Positions 41,967-52,207 are shown, numbered from the stretch's first letter. The stretch: 64,000 nt of DNA from Pseudomonas azerbaijanoccidentalis (GCF_019145495.1 NZ_JAHSTU010000008.1:248001-312000); one strand, 5' to 3'. The notes: generated by a model not told the origin, from the letters alone. A program made the numbers and translations.

Positions 41967-42956
41967 TTAGATCGCCGTGGCCAGATCCGCTTTTTCACCG
42001 AGCAACGGCGTTTGCTGATCTGCCAGCCAGCGCGCCACCAATGGCCAGACCTCAGCCTGGGCGGCTTTACTGACAAGCATTTCGACGTGACCGAAATTGT
42101 CGGCGAAACCCTGCTCGCGCCCCAGGTTGATGAACTGTTTGAGCTCGGAACCGACCTGGTCGAACAACTTGCGGCAAGCCCAGGCTGGATCCTGATGATC
42201 GCCCGCCGCGCTCACCGCGAGCACTGGCATTTTCAAATCGGCCAAGCCAGCCCACCAGTCCTTGTCGGCATCGCCGAAGCGCCCGAACAAGCCATACCAG
42301 CGCATGCTTTCCAGGGCCAGGCCTATCGGCTCGTCCTCCGGGCCGCGCTTGAGACGTGAGCCGGACAATTGGGCAAAGCGCTTGAGAATGAAACGTCCGC
42401 CCCACTCCACCGGTGGAATTTTCAACGGCCAATAGGTGCGGCTGACTTGCGTGCCAAAGAACGCGGCAGAAGCGACTACGGGTTCACCGATGTATTCACC
42501 GCCCAACGCGGCCGCCAGGGTAATGCCGCCCAGCGAATGGCCGATCCAGTGCGGGACCTGGCCGCTTTGCTCACGCACGAACGCGCCAATGGCGGGCAGA
42601 TCGTAGCGTGCATAGTCCGCCACGCGGTTCTTGCGATAGTTCTGGTTACGCTGGGAGAGGCCGTGACCGCGCATTTCCGCGATCCAGACATCGAACCCCA
42701 GGCGCGCCAGATAAGCACCCAACCCCAAACCTTTGGGGGAGAACCAGAAACGCCGGTTGGAAAAACTGCCGTGCAACAGGATCACCGGCACGCCGCGCAC
42801 GGCAGGCTCATCGGCCATGCCCAGGCGGGTGACCGCCAGCTCGACACTCGGGTCCGGGCTGTTGGCCGGTTTCAATCGGTACACGTCTTCGCTCAGATCA
42901 CCGCGCCGTTCGGCACTGATCAGGGCGACAGGAAATAGGTTGCTGCTGCTTTGCAT
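41967..42956 (-). CDS. estX: Alpha/beta hydrolase EstX
   Basis: 329 residues from the ATG at 42956 (MQSSSNLFPVALISAERRG). The upstream in-frame ATG at 42983 lies inside the ppsA terminator and lacks a ribosome-binding site. Alpha/beta-hydrolase fold with oxyanion HGSFSNRRFW, nucleophile WIGHSLGG near 165 and a C-terminal His in FGHVEML near 300. Substrate unknown; likely a carboxylesterase. Conserved between rraA and ppsA in this genus. Confidence 0.82.
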   Translation of the reverse strand: MQSSSNLFPVALISAERRGDLSEDVYRLKPANSPDPSVELAVTRLGMADEPAVRGVPVILLHGSFSNRRFWFSPKGLGLGAYLARLGFDVWIAEMRGHGLSQRNQNYRKNRVADYARYDLPAIGAFVREQSGQVPHWIGHSLGGITLAAALGGEYIGEPVVASAAFFGTQVSRTYWPLKIPPVEWGGRFILKRFAQLSGSRLKRGPEDEPIGLALESMRWYGLFGRFGDADKDWWAGLADLKMPVLAVSAAGDHQDPAWACRKLFDQVGSELKQFINLGREQGFADNFGHVEMLVSKAAQAEVWPLVARWLADQQTPLLGEKADLATAI

Positions 42957-42968
42957 AATCTCTTGCAC

Positions 42969-43001
42969 AAAAAAGGGCGGCATCCAGATGGAGCCCGCCC
43001 T
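42969..43001 (-). terminator. Second terminator after ppsA
   Basis: Stem AGGGCGG / CCGCCCT with a T-run on the minus strand, 53 bases past the ppsA stop. It overlaps the extended estX frame. Confidence 0.8.
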
Positions 43002-43012
43002 GCTTGAACCTC

Positions 43013-43040
43013 AAAAAGGCCGCCCCTTGCAGAAGCGGCC
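43013..43040 (-). terminator. First terminator after ppsA
   Basis: Stem GGCCGC / GCGGCC and five T on the minus strand, 14 bases past the ppsA stop. Together with the next hairpin it forms a tandem terminator. Confidence 0.85.
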
Positions 43041-43053
43041 CTTTCACACCGGA

Positions 43054-45429
43054 TCAGGCCGAAGCTTGACCTTCCGCCAGGAAGAACCAGGTTTCCAGTA
43101 CGGAGTCCGGGTTCAACGAAACGCTTTCAATGCCCTGCTCCATCAGCCATTTGGCCAGGTCCGGGTGGTCCGAAGGACCCTGACCGCAGATGCCGATGTA
43201 CTTGCCGGCCTTGTTACAGGCGGCAATGGCGTTGGCCAGCAGCTTCTTGACCGCCGGGTTACGCTCGTCGAACAGGTGGGCGATGATCCCGGAATCACGG
43301 TCCAGGCCCAGGGTCAGCTGGGTCAGGTCGTTGGAACCGATGGAGAAACCGTCGAAGAACTCCAGGAACTCTTCCGCCAGAATGGCGTTGGACGGCAATT
43401 CGCACATCATGATCACGCGCAGGCCGTTCTGGCCACGGGCCAGGCCGTTTTCGGCCAGCAGGTCGACTACCTGGCTCGCTTCGCCCAGGGTACGGACAAA
43501 CGGCACCATGATTTCGACGTTGGTCAGGCCCATCTCGTTGCGCACACGCTTGAGGGCGCGGCACTCGAGTTCGAAGCAGTCACGGAACGATTCGCTGATG
43601 TAACGCGAAGCGCCGCGGAAGCCCAGCATCGGGTTCTCTTCTTCCGGCTCGTACAACTTGCCGCCGATCAGGTTGGCGTATTCGTTGGACTTGAAGTCCG
43701 ACAGGCGCACGATGACCTTTTTCGGCCAGAACGCAGCGGCCAGGGTGCTGATGCCTTCAACCAGTTTCTCGACGTAGAAACCGACCGGATCGTCGTAACC
43801 GGCGATACGCTTGTCGACGCTTTCCTTGATGTCCAGCGGCAGGCCGTCGTAGTTCAGCAGTGCCTTAGGGTGCACGCCGATCATGCGGTTGATGATGAAT
43901 TCCAGACGGGCCAGGCCCACACCGGCGTTCGGCAGCTGCGCGAAGTCGAAGGCGCGGTCCGGGTTGCCGACGTTCATCATGATCTTGAACGGCAGATCCG
44001 GCATGGCGTCCACGGAGTTCTTCTTGATGTCGAAACCCAGTTCGCCTTCGAAGATGAAACCGGTGTCGCCTTCAGCGCAGGAAACGGTCACGCCCTGGCC
44101 GTCTTTCAACAGCTGGGTGGCGTTGCCGCAACCTACTACCGCCGGGATACCGAGCTCACGGGCGATGATCGCCGCGTGGCAAGTACGACCGCCACGGTTG
44201 GTGACGATGGCGCTGGCGCGCTTCATGACCGGTTCCCAGTCCGGGTCAGTCATGTCGGAGACCAGTACGTCGCCTGGCTGGACCTTGTCCATCTCGGACA
44301 CGTCCTTGATGATGCGGACCTTGCCGGCGCCAATGCGCTGGCCAATGGCACGCCCTTCAACCAGCACGGTGCCGGTTTCTTTCAACAGGTAACGTTCCAT
44401 GACGTTGGCCTGGGTGCGGCTCTTCACGGTTTCCGGACGGGCCTGCACGATGTACAGCTTGCCGTCGTCACCGTCCTTGGCCCACTCGATGTCCATCGGG
44501 CACTGGTAGTGCTTCTCGATGATCATCGCCTGCTTGGCCAGCTCGCTGACTTCAGCGTCGGTCAGGCAGAAACGTGCGCGGTCAGCCTTGTCGACGTCGA
44601 CGGTCTTGACCGAACGACCGGCCTTGGCCTCGTCGCCGTAGATCATCTTGATGGCTTTGCTGCCCAGGTTGCGGCGCAGGATCGCCGGGCGACCTGCATC
44701 CAGCGTGCCTTTATGGACGTAGAACTCATCCGGGTTCACCGCACCTTGTACGACGGTTTCACCCAGGCCATAGGCGCCGGTGATGAACACCACGTCACGG
44801 AAGCCCGATTCGGTATCGAGAGTGAACATCACGCCGGCGGTGCCGGTTTCGGAGCGGACCATGCGCTGCACGCCAGCCGACAGGGCGACCAGTTTGTGGT
44901 CGAAGCCCTGGTGCACGCGGTAGGAAATCGCACGGTCGTTGAACAGAGAAGCGAACACCTCTTTGGCGGCGCGAATGACGTTTTCGACACCACGGATGTT
45001 CAGGAAGGTTTCCTGCTGGCCGGCGAAGGAGGCGTCCGGCAAGTCTTCGGCGGTAGCGGAAGAACGCACGGCCACGGCCACGTCAGGGTTGCCGGCGGAC
45101 AGCGCGGCGAACGCGGTACGGATTTCAGCGTTCAGTTTTTCCGGAAACTCGGCTTCCATGATCCATTGACGGATCTGGGCACCGGTCTTGGCCAGGGCAT
45201 TCACGTCGTCGACGTCGAGGGCATCAAGGGCGTCGTGAATCTGCTGATTCAGGCCGCTCAGTTCCAGGAAATCACGATACGCCTGAGCGGTCGTGGCGAA
45301 GCCACCTGGCACCGATACACCGGCACCTGCAAGGTTGCTGATCATCTCGCCCAGGGATGCGTTCTTGCCCCCCACGTGCTCAACGTCGTGTTTGCCGAGC
45401 TTGTCGAGGGAAACTACGTACTCTACCAA
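43054..45429 (-). CDS. ppsA: Phosphoenolpyruvate synthase
   Basis: 791 residues. Pyruvate, water dikinase layout: N-terminal ATP-binding domain (GGKNASLGEMISNL; VAVRSSATAEDLPDASFAGQQETFLN), swivelling domain with phospho-His in GGRTCHAAIIARELGIPAVVG near 420, and C-terminal PEP/pyruvate barrel with GICGQGPSDHPD near 750. It makes PEP from pyruvate and ATP for gluconeogenesis. Divergent from its regulator gene ppsR across 174 bases. The large antisense frame is a shadow. Confidence 0.97.
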   Translation of the reverse strand: MVEYVVSLDKLGKHDVEHVGGKNASLGEMISNLAGAGVSVPGGFATTAQAYRDFLELSGLNQQIHDALDALDVDDVNALAKTGAQIRQWIMEAEFPEKLNAEIRTAFAALSAGNPDVAVAVRSSATAEDLPDASFAGQQETFLNIRGVENVIRAAKEVFASLFNDRAISYRVHQGFDHKLVALSAGVQRMVRSETGTAGVMFTLDTESGFRDVVFITGAYGLGETVVQGAVNPDEFYVHKGTLDAGRPAILRRNLGSKAIKMIYGDEAKAGRSVKTVDVDKADRARFCLTDAEVSELAKQAMIIEKHYQCPMDIEWAKDGDDGKLYIVQARPETVKSRTQANVMERYLLKETGTVLVEGRAIGQRIGAGKVRIIKDVSEMDKVQPGDVLVSDMTDPDWEPVMKRASAIVTNRGGRTCHAAIIARELGIPAVVGCGNATQLLKDGQGVTVSCAEGDTGFIFEGELGFDIKKNSVDAMPDLPFKIMMNVGNPDRAFDFAQLPNAGVGLARLEFIINRMIGVHPKALLNYDGLPLDIKESVDKRIAGYDDPVGFYVEKLVEGISTLAAAFWPKKVIVRLSDFKSNEYANLIGGKLYEPEEENPMLGFRGASRYISESFRDCFELECRALKRVRNEMGLTNVEIMVPFVRTLGEASQVVDLLAENGLARGQNGLRVIMMCELPSNAILAEEFLEFFDGFSIGSNDLTQLTLGLDRDSGIIAHLFDERNPAVKKLLANAIAACNKAGKYIGICGQGPSDHPDLAKWLMEQGIESVSLNPDSVLETWFFLAEGQASA

Positions 45430-45603
45430 GGTGATCTCTCCACTAACTGTGTTGGAAAAGCTCAGAAACCGGCTGCTTAATTGGGCATTTGCCGGCTATA
45501 TGGCCTGGACCTGGAAAATAAGTGAGAATGCGGGCCAATGGCGGCCGGCAAATCGCGCCTATCATATCCAAGATTCGTTACTAGCTTAAGGCCCAAGGTG
45601 CAA

Positions 45604-46422
45604 ATGAAACGATCTGCTTTCTTTATCTCCGATGGCACGGGCATTACCGCCGAAACCCTCGGCCAAAGCCTCCTGGCGCAGTTCGAAAACATTACCTTCA
45701 GCAAAGTCACGCGGCCGTACATCGACAACGTGGACAAAGCGCGAGCCATGGTACAACAAATCAACAAAGCCGCCGAAACCGACGGCTTTCGTCCGATTAT
45801 CTTCGACACCATCGTCAATCAGGACATTCGTGAGATTCTCGCTACCTCGAATGGTTTCATGATCGACATTTTCTCGACGTTCCTGGCACCGCTTGAGCAG
45901 GAACTGACCGAGCATTCTTCCTATACCGTGGGCAAATCCCACTCCATCGGCACCAGCTCCAACTACATGGAGCGTATCGAGGCGGTTAACTTCGCCCTCG
46001 ATAACGACGATGGCGCCCGCACGCACTATTACGACAAGGCCGACCTGATACTAGTGGGCGTGTCGCGATGTGGTAAGACGCCGACGTGCCTGTACATGGC
46101 GATGCAGTTCGGGATCCGCGCGGCCAACTACCCGCTGACCGAAGACGACATGGAGCGCCTGCAACTGCCCAATGCGCTACGCGCCCATCAACACAAACTG
46201 TTCGGCCTGACCATCGACCCCGACCGCCTCACCGCGATCCGCAACGAACGCAAGCCCAACAGCCGCTATTCGAGCTACGCCCAGTGCGAGTTCGAAGTGC
46301 GCGAAGTGGAAAACCTGTTCCGTCGCGAAAACATCCCACACATCAACTCCACGCATTTCTCGGTGGAAGAAATCTCCGCGAAGATTCTCGTGGAGAAAGG
46401 TGTGGAGCGGCGTTTCAAATAA
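45604..46422 (+). CDS. ppsR: PEP synthase regulatory kinase/pyrophosphorylase
   Basis: 272 residues from the ATG at 45604 (MKRSAFFISDGTGITAETLG). DUF299 family with the P-loop-like GVSRCGKTPTCLYMAMQFGIRAANYPL near 150-175. The family reversibly inactivates PpsA by ADP-dependent threonine phosphorylation and reactivates it by phosphate-dependent removal. It is divergent from ppsA, so the pair is likely co-regulated from the shared gap. Confidence 0.95.
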   Translation: MKRSAFFISDGTGITAETLGQSLLAQFENITFSKVTRPYIDNVDKARAMVQQINKAAETDGFRPIIFDTIVNQDIREILATSNGFMIDIFSTFLAPLEQELTEHSSYTVGKSHSIGTSSNYMERIEAVNFALDNDDGARTHYYDKADLILVGVSRCGKTPTCLYMAMQFGIRAANYPLTEDDMERLQLPNALRAHQHKLFGLTIDPDRLTAIRNERKPNSRYSSYAQCEFEVREVENLFRRENIPHINSTHFSVEEISAKILVEKGVERRFK

Positions 46423-46442
46423 TTGAAGCCACGCTTCTGCTT

Positions 46443-46521
46443 ATGTAGGAGCTGCCGCAGGCTGCGATCTTTTGATCTTGTCTTTTAAAATCAAAAGATC
46501 GCAGCCTGCGGCAGCTCCTAC
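46443..46521. repeat. REPIN between ppsR and prpD
   Basis: Two near-perfect inverted arms of the GCCGCAGGC variant (TGTAGGAGCTGCCGCAGGC) separated by an AT-rich 20-base spacer, lying between two converging genes where it may act as a shared terminator. Confidence 0.92.
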
Positions 46522-46531
46522 GGAGGTCTGT

Positions 46532-48016
46532 CTAAATCACGAATAAATCCACAAACCGGTTCACTGGTGTCGCCTCAAGCTTCTGCTGATCCTTGCACAA
46601 CGCAAAAATCTCCTCGCTGCGCTGCCCGGTGAAACGTGTCAGCAAGTTCGCCCTGAATTTATCCTCCAGCAACGGAATGCCTTCGACCCGACGCCGACGA
46701 TGGCCAATCGGGTATTCCACCACCACGTTTTCGGTGCTTGACCCATCCTTGAAAAATACCTGTACCGCGTTGGCAATCGAGCGTTTATCGGCCTCCAGAT
46801 ACTCACGGGTGAAACGCGGTTCCTCAACAATCACCATCTTGTCGCGCAGCACATCGATGATCGGATGCGCCTTGTGGAAATCATCTTCGTAGTACTCGGC
46901 CACCAGATTACCGAAGGCCAACGGCACGGCCGTCATGTACTGGATGCAGTGATCGCGATCAGCGGCATTGGCCAGCGGACCGACCTTGGAAATGATGCGG
47001 ATCGCCGACTCGTGCGTGGTGATGACGATCCTGTCGATTTCATGCAGGCGATTGCGCACCTGCGGGTGCAAGGTCACCGCCGCCTCGCAGGCCGTTTGCG
47101 CATGGAACTCGGCCGGAAAACTGATCTTGAACAACACGTTTTCCATCACATAACTGCCGTACGGCCGCGAAAAACTGAAAGCCCGTTTGTCCTCAGGCTT
47201 GAGCGCCAGGTCATTGTTGGTGTGGCTGAACAACACGTCGTAAAAACCCCATTGCTTAGCGCTCAACACGCCGGGAATGCCCATCTCGCCGCGCATCGCC
47301 ATGTCCGCAAAACGCACGCCACGACTGGACGCATCTCCCGCCGCCCACGACTTGCGCGAACCAGCATTCGGCGCATGCCGATACGTGCGCAACGCCTGTC
47401 CGTCGGCAAACGCGTGGGACAACGCTGACAACAACTGCTCGCGATTGGCCCCCATCAGTTTGGCGGTGACTGCGGTCGAGGCCACTTTCACCAGAATGAC
47501 GTGATCGAGGCCGACACGGTTGAACGAGTTTTCCAGGGCGATCACGCCTTGAATCTCATGGGCCATGATCATCGCTTCAAGAACTATACGAACAGTCAGC
47601 GGTGCTTCGCCATTGGCCAGACGCTTTTGTGAAAAATGGTCAGCCACCGCAAGAATGCCACCGAGGTTATCCGACGGATGCCCCCACTCCGCCGCAAGCC
47701 AGGTGTCGTTGTAGTCGAGCCAGCGCACGATGCAGCCAATGTCCCACGCTGCCTTCACCGGATCGAGTCGGTAACTGGTCCCCGGCACCCGGGCACCGAA
47801 CGGCACGACGGTGCCTTCGACCATGGGCCCCAGATGCTTGGTGCACTCGGGAAAACGCAGGGCCAGCAGACCGCAACCCAAGGTATCGATCAGGCAGTTG
47901 CGCGCGGTATCCAGCGCCTCTGCTGACTCGATCCTGAAGTTGAGGACGTAATCGGCAATGTCCTGCAGGACCTTGTCGTAGTCGGGGCGGTTGTTCAGGT
48001 CGACGTTGGCACTCAT
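46532..48016 (-). CDS. prpD: 2-Methylcitrate dehydratase PrpD
   Basis: 494 residues, MmgE/PrpD family, starting MSANVDLNNRPDYDKVLQDI. Characteristic blocks: VRWLDYNDTWLAAEWGHPSDNLGGILAVAD, NAGSRKSWAAGDASSRGVRFADMA and SFPAEFHAQTACEAAVTLHP. The family dehydrates 2-methylcitrate in propionate breakdown. It is unusual to need it beside acnD, but the prpBC-acnD-prpF-prpD set is normal in Pseudomonas. Last gene of the prp operon, after a REPIN-filled gap. Confidence 0.95.
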   Translation of the reverse strand: MSANVDLNNRPDYDKVLQDIADYVLNFRIESAEALDTARNCLIDTLGCGLLALRFPECTKHLGPMVEGTVVPFGARVPGTSYRLDPVKAAWDIGCIVRWLDYNDTWLAAEWGHPSDNLGGILAVADHFSQKRLANGEAPLTVRIVLEAMIMAHEIQGVIALENSFNRVGLDHVILVKVASTAVTAKLMGANREQLLSALSHAFADGQALRTYRHAPNAGSRKSWAAGDASSRGVRFADMAMRGEMGIPGVLSAKQWGFYDVLFSHTNNDLALKPEDKRAFSFSRPYGSYVMENVLFKISFPAEFHAQTACEAAVTLHPQVRNRLHEIDRIVITTHESAIRIISKVGPLANAADRDHCIQYMTAVPLAFGNLVAEYYEDDFHKAHPIIDVLRDKMVIVEEPRFTREYLEADKRSIANAVQVFFKDGSSTENVVVEYPIGHRRRRVEGIPLLEDKFRANLLTRFTGQRSEEIFALCKDQQKLEATPVNRFVDLFVI

Positions 48017-48108
48017 GTTCGATTCACTCTATGAAGTGGGTCGTTGATGGAACCTCGGTTCAGGAATCTCGGTGTATCACTGCTTTCTTGTGTTGAAATC
48101 AGATCACT

Positions 48109-48192
48109 TGTAGGAGCTGCCGCAGGCTGCGATCTTTTGACTTTGTTTTTTAGAATCAAGATCAAAAGATCGCAGCCTTCGGCAGCTCCTAC
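48109..48192. repeat. REPIN between prpF and prpD
   Basis: Left arm is the GCCGCAGGC variant and right arm the GCCTTCGGC variant; spacer AT-rich. The mixed arms show that both REP subtypes can pair. Confidence 0.9.
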
Positions 48193-48206
48193 AGGGTTTT
48201 TGTTGC

Positions 48207-49397
48207 TTAGAAAGAGTCACCCGGAACGCGAACGAAGCCTTCCATCAACACCCGCGCACTGCGGCTCATGATGGCTTTGTTCACGGTCCATTCACCGTTG
48301 ACCTGACTGGCTTCGGCGCCGACGCGCAAGGTGCCGGACGGATGCCCGAAGCGCACCGCGTTGCGTTCGGTACCACCAGCGGCGAGGTTAACCAGCGTGC
48401 CGGTGATCGCCGCCGCCGTGCCGATGGCGACGGCCGCCGTGCCCATCATCGCGTGGTGCAGCTTGCCCATCGACAGTGCACGTACCAGCAGGTCGACATC
48501 GCCTGCCGCAATGGCTTTGCCGCTGGACGAAACGTAATCCGCCGGTTTGGCCACGAAGGCCACTTTCGGCGTGTGCTGGCGCTTGGCGGCTTCGTCGACG
48601 TTGGAAATCAGGCCCATGCGCAGCGCGCCATAAGCTCGGATGGTTTCGAACATCAGCAGCGCTTTCGGATCGCCGTTGATCGCGCCTTGCAGCTCGGTGC
48701 CCTTGTAGCCGATGTCTTCGGCGTTGACGAAAATCGTCGGGATGCCGGCGTTGATCAGGGTCGCCTTGAAGGTGCCGACGCCGGGTACTTCGAGGTCATC
48801 GACGAGGTTGCCGGTGGGGAACATCGAACCGCCACCGCCCTCTTCGTCCGCTGCCGGATCGAGGAATTCAACTTGTACTTCGGCGGCCGGAAAGGTCACG
48901 CCGTCGAGTTCAAAATCGCCGGTTTCCTGCACCTCACCGTTGGTGATCGGCACGTGGGCGATGATGGTCTTGCCGATGTTGGCCTGCCATACGCGAACCA
49001 CGGCGACGCCGTTGTGCGGGATGCGGCTGGCGTCGACCAGGCCGTTGCTGACCGCGAACGAGCCGACTGCCGCGGTCAGGTTGCCGCAGTTGCCGCTCCA
49101 GTCCACGAAAGGCTTGTCGATAGAGACCTGGCCGAACAGGTAATCAACGTCGTGATCAGCCTTGGTGCTTTTCGACAGGATCACGGTTTTACTGGTGCTG
49201 GACGTCGCGCCACCCATGCCGTCGATTTGCTTGTCGTACGGGTCGGGGCTACCGATCACGCGCAACAGCAATGCATCGCGGGCCGAGCCTGGAACCTGGG
49301 CCGCTTCAGGCAAATCCTTGAGGCTGAAAAATACGCCTTTGCTGGTGCCGCCGCGCATGTAAGTTGCTGGAATCTTGATCTGAGCTGCGTGAGCCAT
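48207..49397 (-). CDS. prpF: AcnD-accessory protein PrpF (cis-trans isomerase family)
   Basis: 396 residues, starting MAHAAQIKIPATYMRGGTSKG, the PrpF signature. A diaminopimelate-epimerase-like two-domain fold, with DWSGNCGNLTAAVGSFAV near 95 and MGTAAVAIGTAAAITGTLVN near 320. PrpF is required with AcnD to convert 2-methylcitrate through 2-methylaconitate; isomerisation of trans/cis 2-methylaconitate is the accepted role. It follows acnD by 64 bases. Confidence 0.95.
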   Translation of the reverse strand: MAHAAQIKIPATYMRGGTSKGVFFSLKDLPEAAQVPGSARDALLLRVIGSPDPYDKQIDGMGGATSSTSKTVILSKSTKADHDVDYLFGQVSIDKPFVDWSGNCGNLTAAVGSFAVSNGLVDASRIPHNGVAVVRVWQANIGKTIIAHVPITNGEVQETGDFELDGVTFPAAEVQVEFLDPAADEEGGGGSMFPTGNLVDDLEVPGVGTFKATLINAGIPTIFVNAEDIGYKGTELQGAINGDPKALLMFETIRAYGALRMGLISNVDEAAKRQHTPKVAFVAKPADYVSSSGKAIAAGDVDLLVRALSMGKLHHAMMGTAAVAIGTAAAITGTLVNLAAGGTERNAVRFGHPSGTLRVGAEASQVNGEWTVNKAIMSRSARVLMEGFVRVPGDSF

Positions 49398-49461
49398 GTG
49401 CGCTTACTCCTAACCTTGAAAACAGACACGGGACTTAAAGTCCCGTGTTTGCACAGCTGTA

Positions 49462-52056
49462 TTAAACGGCAACCGCCGACTCTTCGAGGAAGTCCTGGGC
49501 GAAGCGTTGCAACACGCCGCCGGCCTCGTAGATCGACACTTCTTCAGCGGTGTCGAGGCGGCAAGTCACCGGCACATCGACGCGCTCACCGTTCTTGCGA
49601 TGGATCACCAGCGTCAGCTCGGCACGCGGAGTGCGCTCGCCGATGACGTCGTAGGTTTCGCTGCCATCGATCGCCAGAGTGTGACGGTTAGTGCCTGGTT
49701 TGAACTCCAGCGGCAACACGCCCATGCCCACCAGGTTGGTGCGGTGAATGCGCTCGAAACCTTCGGCGGCAATCGCTTCGACACCGGCCAGACGCACGCC
49801 TTTTGCGGCCCAGTCGCGGGACGAACCCTGACCGTAGTCGGCACCGGCGATGATGATCAGCGGCTGCTTGCGGTCCATGTAGGTTTCGATGGCTTCCCAC
49901 ATGCGCATCACTTTGCCTTCCGGCTCGACACGGGCCAGCGAACCCTGCTTGACCTTGCCGTTTTCCTGGACCATTTCGTTGAACAGTTTCGGGTTAGCGA
50001 AGGTCGCGCGCTGCGCGGTCAGGTGGTCACCACGATGCGTCGCGTAAGAGTTGAAGTCCTCTTCCGGCAAACCCATTTTCGCCAGGTATTCGCCAGCGGC
50101 GCTGTCGAGCATGATCGCGTTGGATGGCGACAAGTGATCGGTGGTGATGTTGTCCGGCAGCACCGCCAGCGGGCGCATGCCCTTGAGCGGACGCGCGCCG
50201 GCCAGTGCGCCTTCCCAGTACGGCGGACGGCGGATGTAGGTGCTCATTTCACGCCAGTCGTACAGCGGCGTGACTTTCGGGCCGGTGTCTTCGTGGATGG
50301 CGAACATCGGGATGTACACCTGACGGAACTGCTCAGGTTTCACCGAGGCTTTCACCACGGCGTCAATTTCTTCGTCGCTCGGCCAGATATCTTTCAGGCG
50401 AATTTCCTTGCCGTCGACCACGCCCAGCACGTCTTTTTCGATGTCGAATCGGATGGTGCCGGCGATGGCGTAAGCGACCACCAGAGGCGGCGACGCGAGG
50501 AACGCTTGCTTGGCGTACGGGTGAATCCGGCCGTCGAAGTTACGGTTGCCGGACAGTACCGCAGTGGCGTACAGGTCGCGATCGATGATCTCTTGCTGGA
50601 TCACCGGGTCCAGTGCCCCGGACATGCCGTTGCAGGTGGTGCAGGCGAAGGCCACGACGCCGAAACCAAGCTGATCCAGTTCTTTGGTCAGGCCGGCTTC
50701 GTCGAGATACAGCGCGACGGTTTTCGAACCCGGCGCCAGGGACGATTTGACCCATGGCTTGCGTGTCAGGCCGAGCTTGTTGGCGTTGCGCGCCAGCAGG
50801 CCGGCGGCGATCACGTTGCGCGGGTTGCTGGTGTTGGTGCAGCTGGTGATGGCGGCAATGATTACCGCGCCGTCCGGCATTTGGCCCGGCACATCGTCCC
50901 ACTGGCCAGAGATGCCTTTGGCGGCCAGATCCGACACCGCGACACGGGCGTGCGGGTTGCTCGGGCCGGCCATGTTGCGCACCACCGAGGACAAGTCGAA
51001 GGTCAGGCCGCGCTCGTATTGCGCGCCCTTCAGGCTGTCGGCCCACAGGCCTGTGGCCTTGGCGTAGTTCTCGACCAGTTGCACTTGCTCGTCTTCACGG
51101 CCGGTCAGCTTGAGGTAGTCGATGGTCTGCTGATCGATGTAGAACATCGCCGCGGTGGCGCCATATTCCGGGGCCATGTTGGAGATGGTCGCGCGGTCGC
51201 CGAGGGTCAGCGCCGATGCGCCTTCGCCGAAAAATTCCAGCCATGCGCCAACCACTTTTTGCTTGCGCAGGAACTCGGTCAGCGCCAGCACCATGTCGGT
51301 GGCGGTGATGCCCGGTTGCAGCTTGCCGGTCAGCTCGACGCCAACGCTCTCTGGCAGGCGCATCCACGAGGCACGACCGAGCATTACGCTCTCGGCTTCA
51401 AGACCACCGACACCGATGGCGATCACGCCCAGCGCATCGACGTGCGGGGTGTGGCTGTCGGTGCCGACGCAGGTATCCGGGAAAGCCACGCCGTCACGCA
51501 CCTGGATCACCGGAGACATTTTCTCCAGGTTGATCTGGTGCATGATGCCGTTGCCCGGCGGAATCACGTCGACGTTCTTGAACGCCTTCTTGGTCCAGTT
51601 GATGAAGTGGAAACGGTCTTCGTTACGACGGTCTTCAATGGCGCGGTTCTTCTCGAACGCTTCCGGATCGAAGCCACCGCGCTCGACGGCCAGGGAGTGG
51701 TCGACGATCAGTTGCGTCGGCACCACCGGATTCACTTGCGCCGGGTCACCGCCTTGCAGGGCGATGGCATCACGCAGGCCAGCGAGGTCGACCAGTGCGG
51801 TCTGGCCGAGGATGTCGTGGCACACCACGCGGGCCGGGAACCACGGGAAATCGAGGTCGCGTTTGCGCTCGATGAATTGCTTCAGGGATTCGGTGAGCGT
51901 GGCCGGGTCGCAGCGACGCACAAGGTTTTCCGCCAGTACGCGAGAGGTGTACGGCAGGGTGTCGTAGGCGCCAGGCTCAATGGCCTCGACTGCCGCACGG
52001 ACGTCGAAGTAATCCAGTTGGCTGCCGGGCAGCGATTTGCGGAATTCAGTGTTCAT
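49462..52056 (-). CDS. acnD: Fe/S-dependent 2-methylisocitrate dehydratase AcnD
   Basis: 864 residues, aconitase A fold. The [4Fe-4S] cysteines lie in SCTNTSNPRNV near 402 and CTTCNGMSG near 472. Other signatures: VCHDILGQTALVDLAGLRDA, VGTDSHTPHVDALGVIAIGVGGLEAE, and the swivel-domain GADYGQGSSRDWAAKG. AcnD works with PrpF in the methylcitrate cycle and is distinct from acnA/acnB of the TCA cycle. A REPIN lies in the gap to prpC. Confidence 0.95.
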   Translation of the reverse strand: MNTEFRKSLPGSQLDYFDVRAAVEAIEPGAYDTLPYTSRVLAENLVRRCDPATLTESLKQFIERKRDLDFPWFPARVVCHDILGQTALVDLAGLRDAIALQGGDPAQVNPVVPTQLIVDHSLAVERGGFDPEAFEKNRAIEDRRNEDRFHFINWTKKAFKNVDVIPPGNGIMHQINLEKMSPVIQVRDGVAFPDTCVGTDSHTPHVDALGVIAIGVGGLEAESVMLGRASWMRLPESVGVELTGKLQPGITATDMVLALTEFLRKQKVVGAWLEFFGEGASALTLGDRATISNMAPEYGATAAMFYIDQQTIDYLKLTGREDEQVQLVENYAKATGLWADSLKGAQYERGLTFDLSSVVRNMAGPSNPHARVAVSDLAAKGISGQWDDVPGQMPDGAVIIAAITSCTNTSNPRNVIAAGLLARNANKLGLTRKPWVKSSLAPGSKTVALYLDEAGLTKELDQLGFGVVAFACTTCNGMSGALDPVIQQEIIDRDLYATAVLSGNRNFDGRIHPYAKQAFLASPPLVVAYAIAGTIRFDIEKDVLGVVDGKEIRLKDIWPSDEEIDAVVKASVKPEQFRQVYIPMFAIHEDTGPKVTPLYDWREMSTYIRRPPYWEGALAGARPLKGMRPLAVLPDNITTDHLSPSNAIMLDSAAGEYLAKMGLPEEDFNSYATHRGDHLTAQRATFANPKLFNEMVQENGKVKQGSLARVEPEGKVMRMWEAIETYMDRKQPLIIIAGADYGQGSSRDWAAKGVRLAGVEAIAAEGFERIHRTNLVGMGVLPLEFKPGTNRHTLAIDGSETYDVIGERTPRAELTLVIHRKNGERVDVPVTCRLDTAEEVSIYEAGGVLQRFAQDFLEESAVAV

Positions 52057-52127
52057 CGGTCAGGACTCGGGTCACGGTAGTTTCAAAAGGTGGGCCTGGC
52101 ACAGTTCCTGAGCTGACTTCGATCGCC

Positions 52128-52207
52128 TGTAGGAGCTGCCGCAGGCTGCGATCTTTTGATCTTCAAAAAGCAATATCAAAAGATCGCAGCCTGCGGCAGC
52201 TCCTACA
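52128..52207. repeat. REPIN between prpC and acnD
   Basis: Inverted arms of the GCCGCAGGC variant (TGTAGGAGCTGCCGCAGGC) with spacer TTCAAAAAGCAATATC between the GATC ends. It fills most of the gap upstream of acnD. Confidence 0.92.

Noticed and set aside
42733..45480. 915-residue plus-strand open frame opposite ppsA
   Set aside because: Antisense shadow of a full-length PEP synthase; no family features.
49507..52080. 857-residue plus-strand open frame opposite acnD
   Set aside because: Antisense shadow of AcnD, which has all aconitase motifs on the minus strand.
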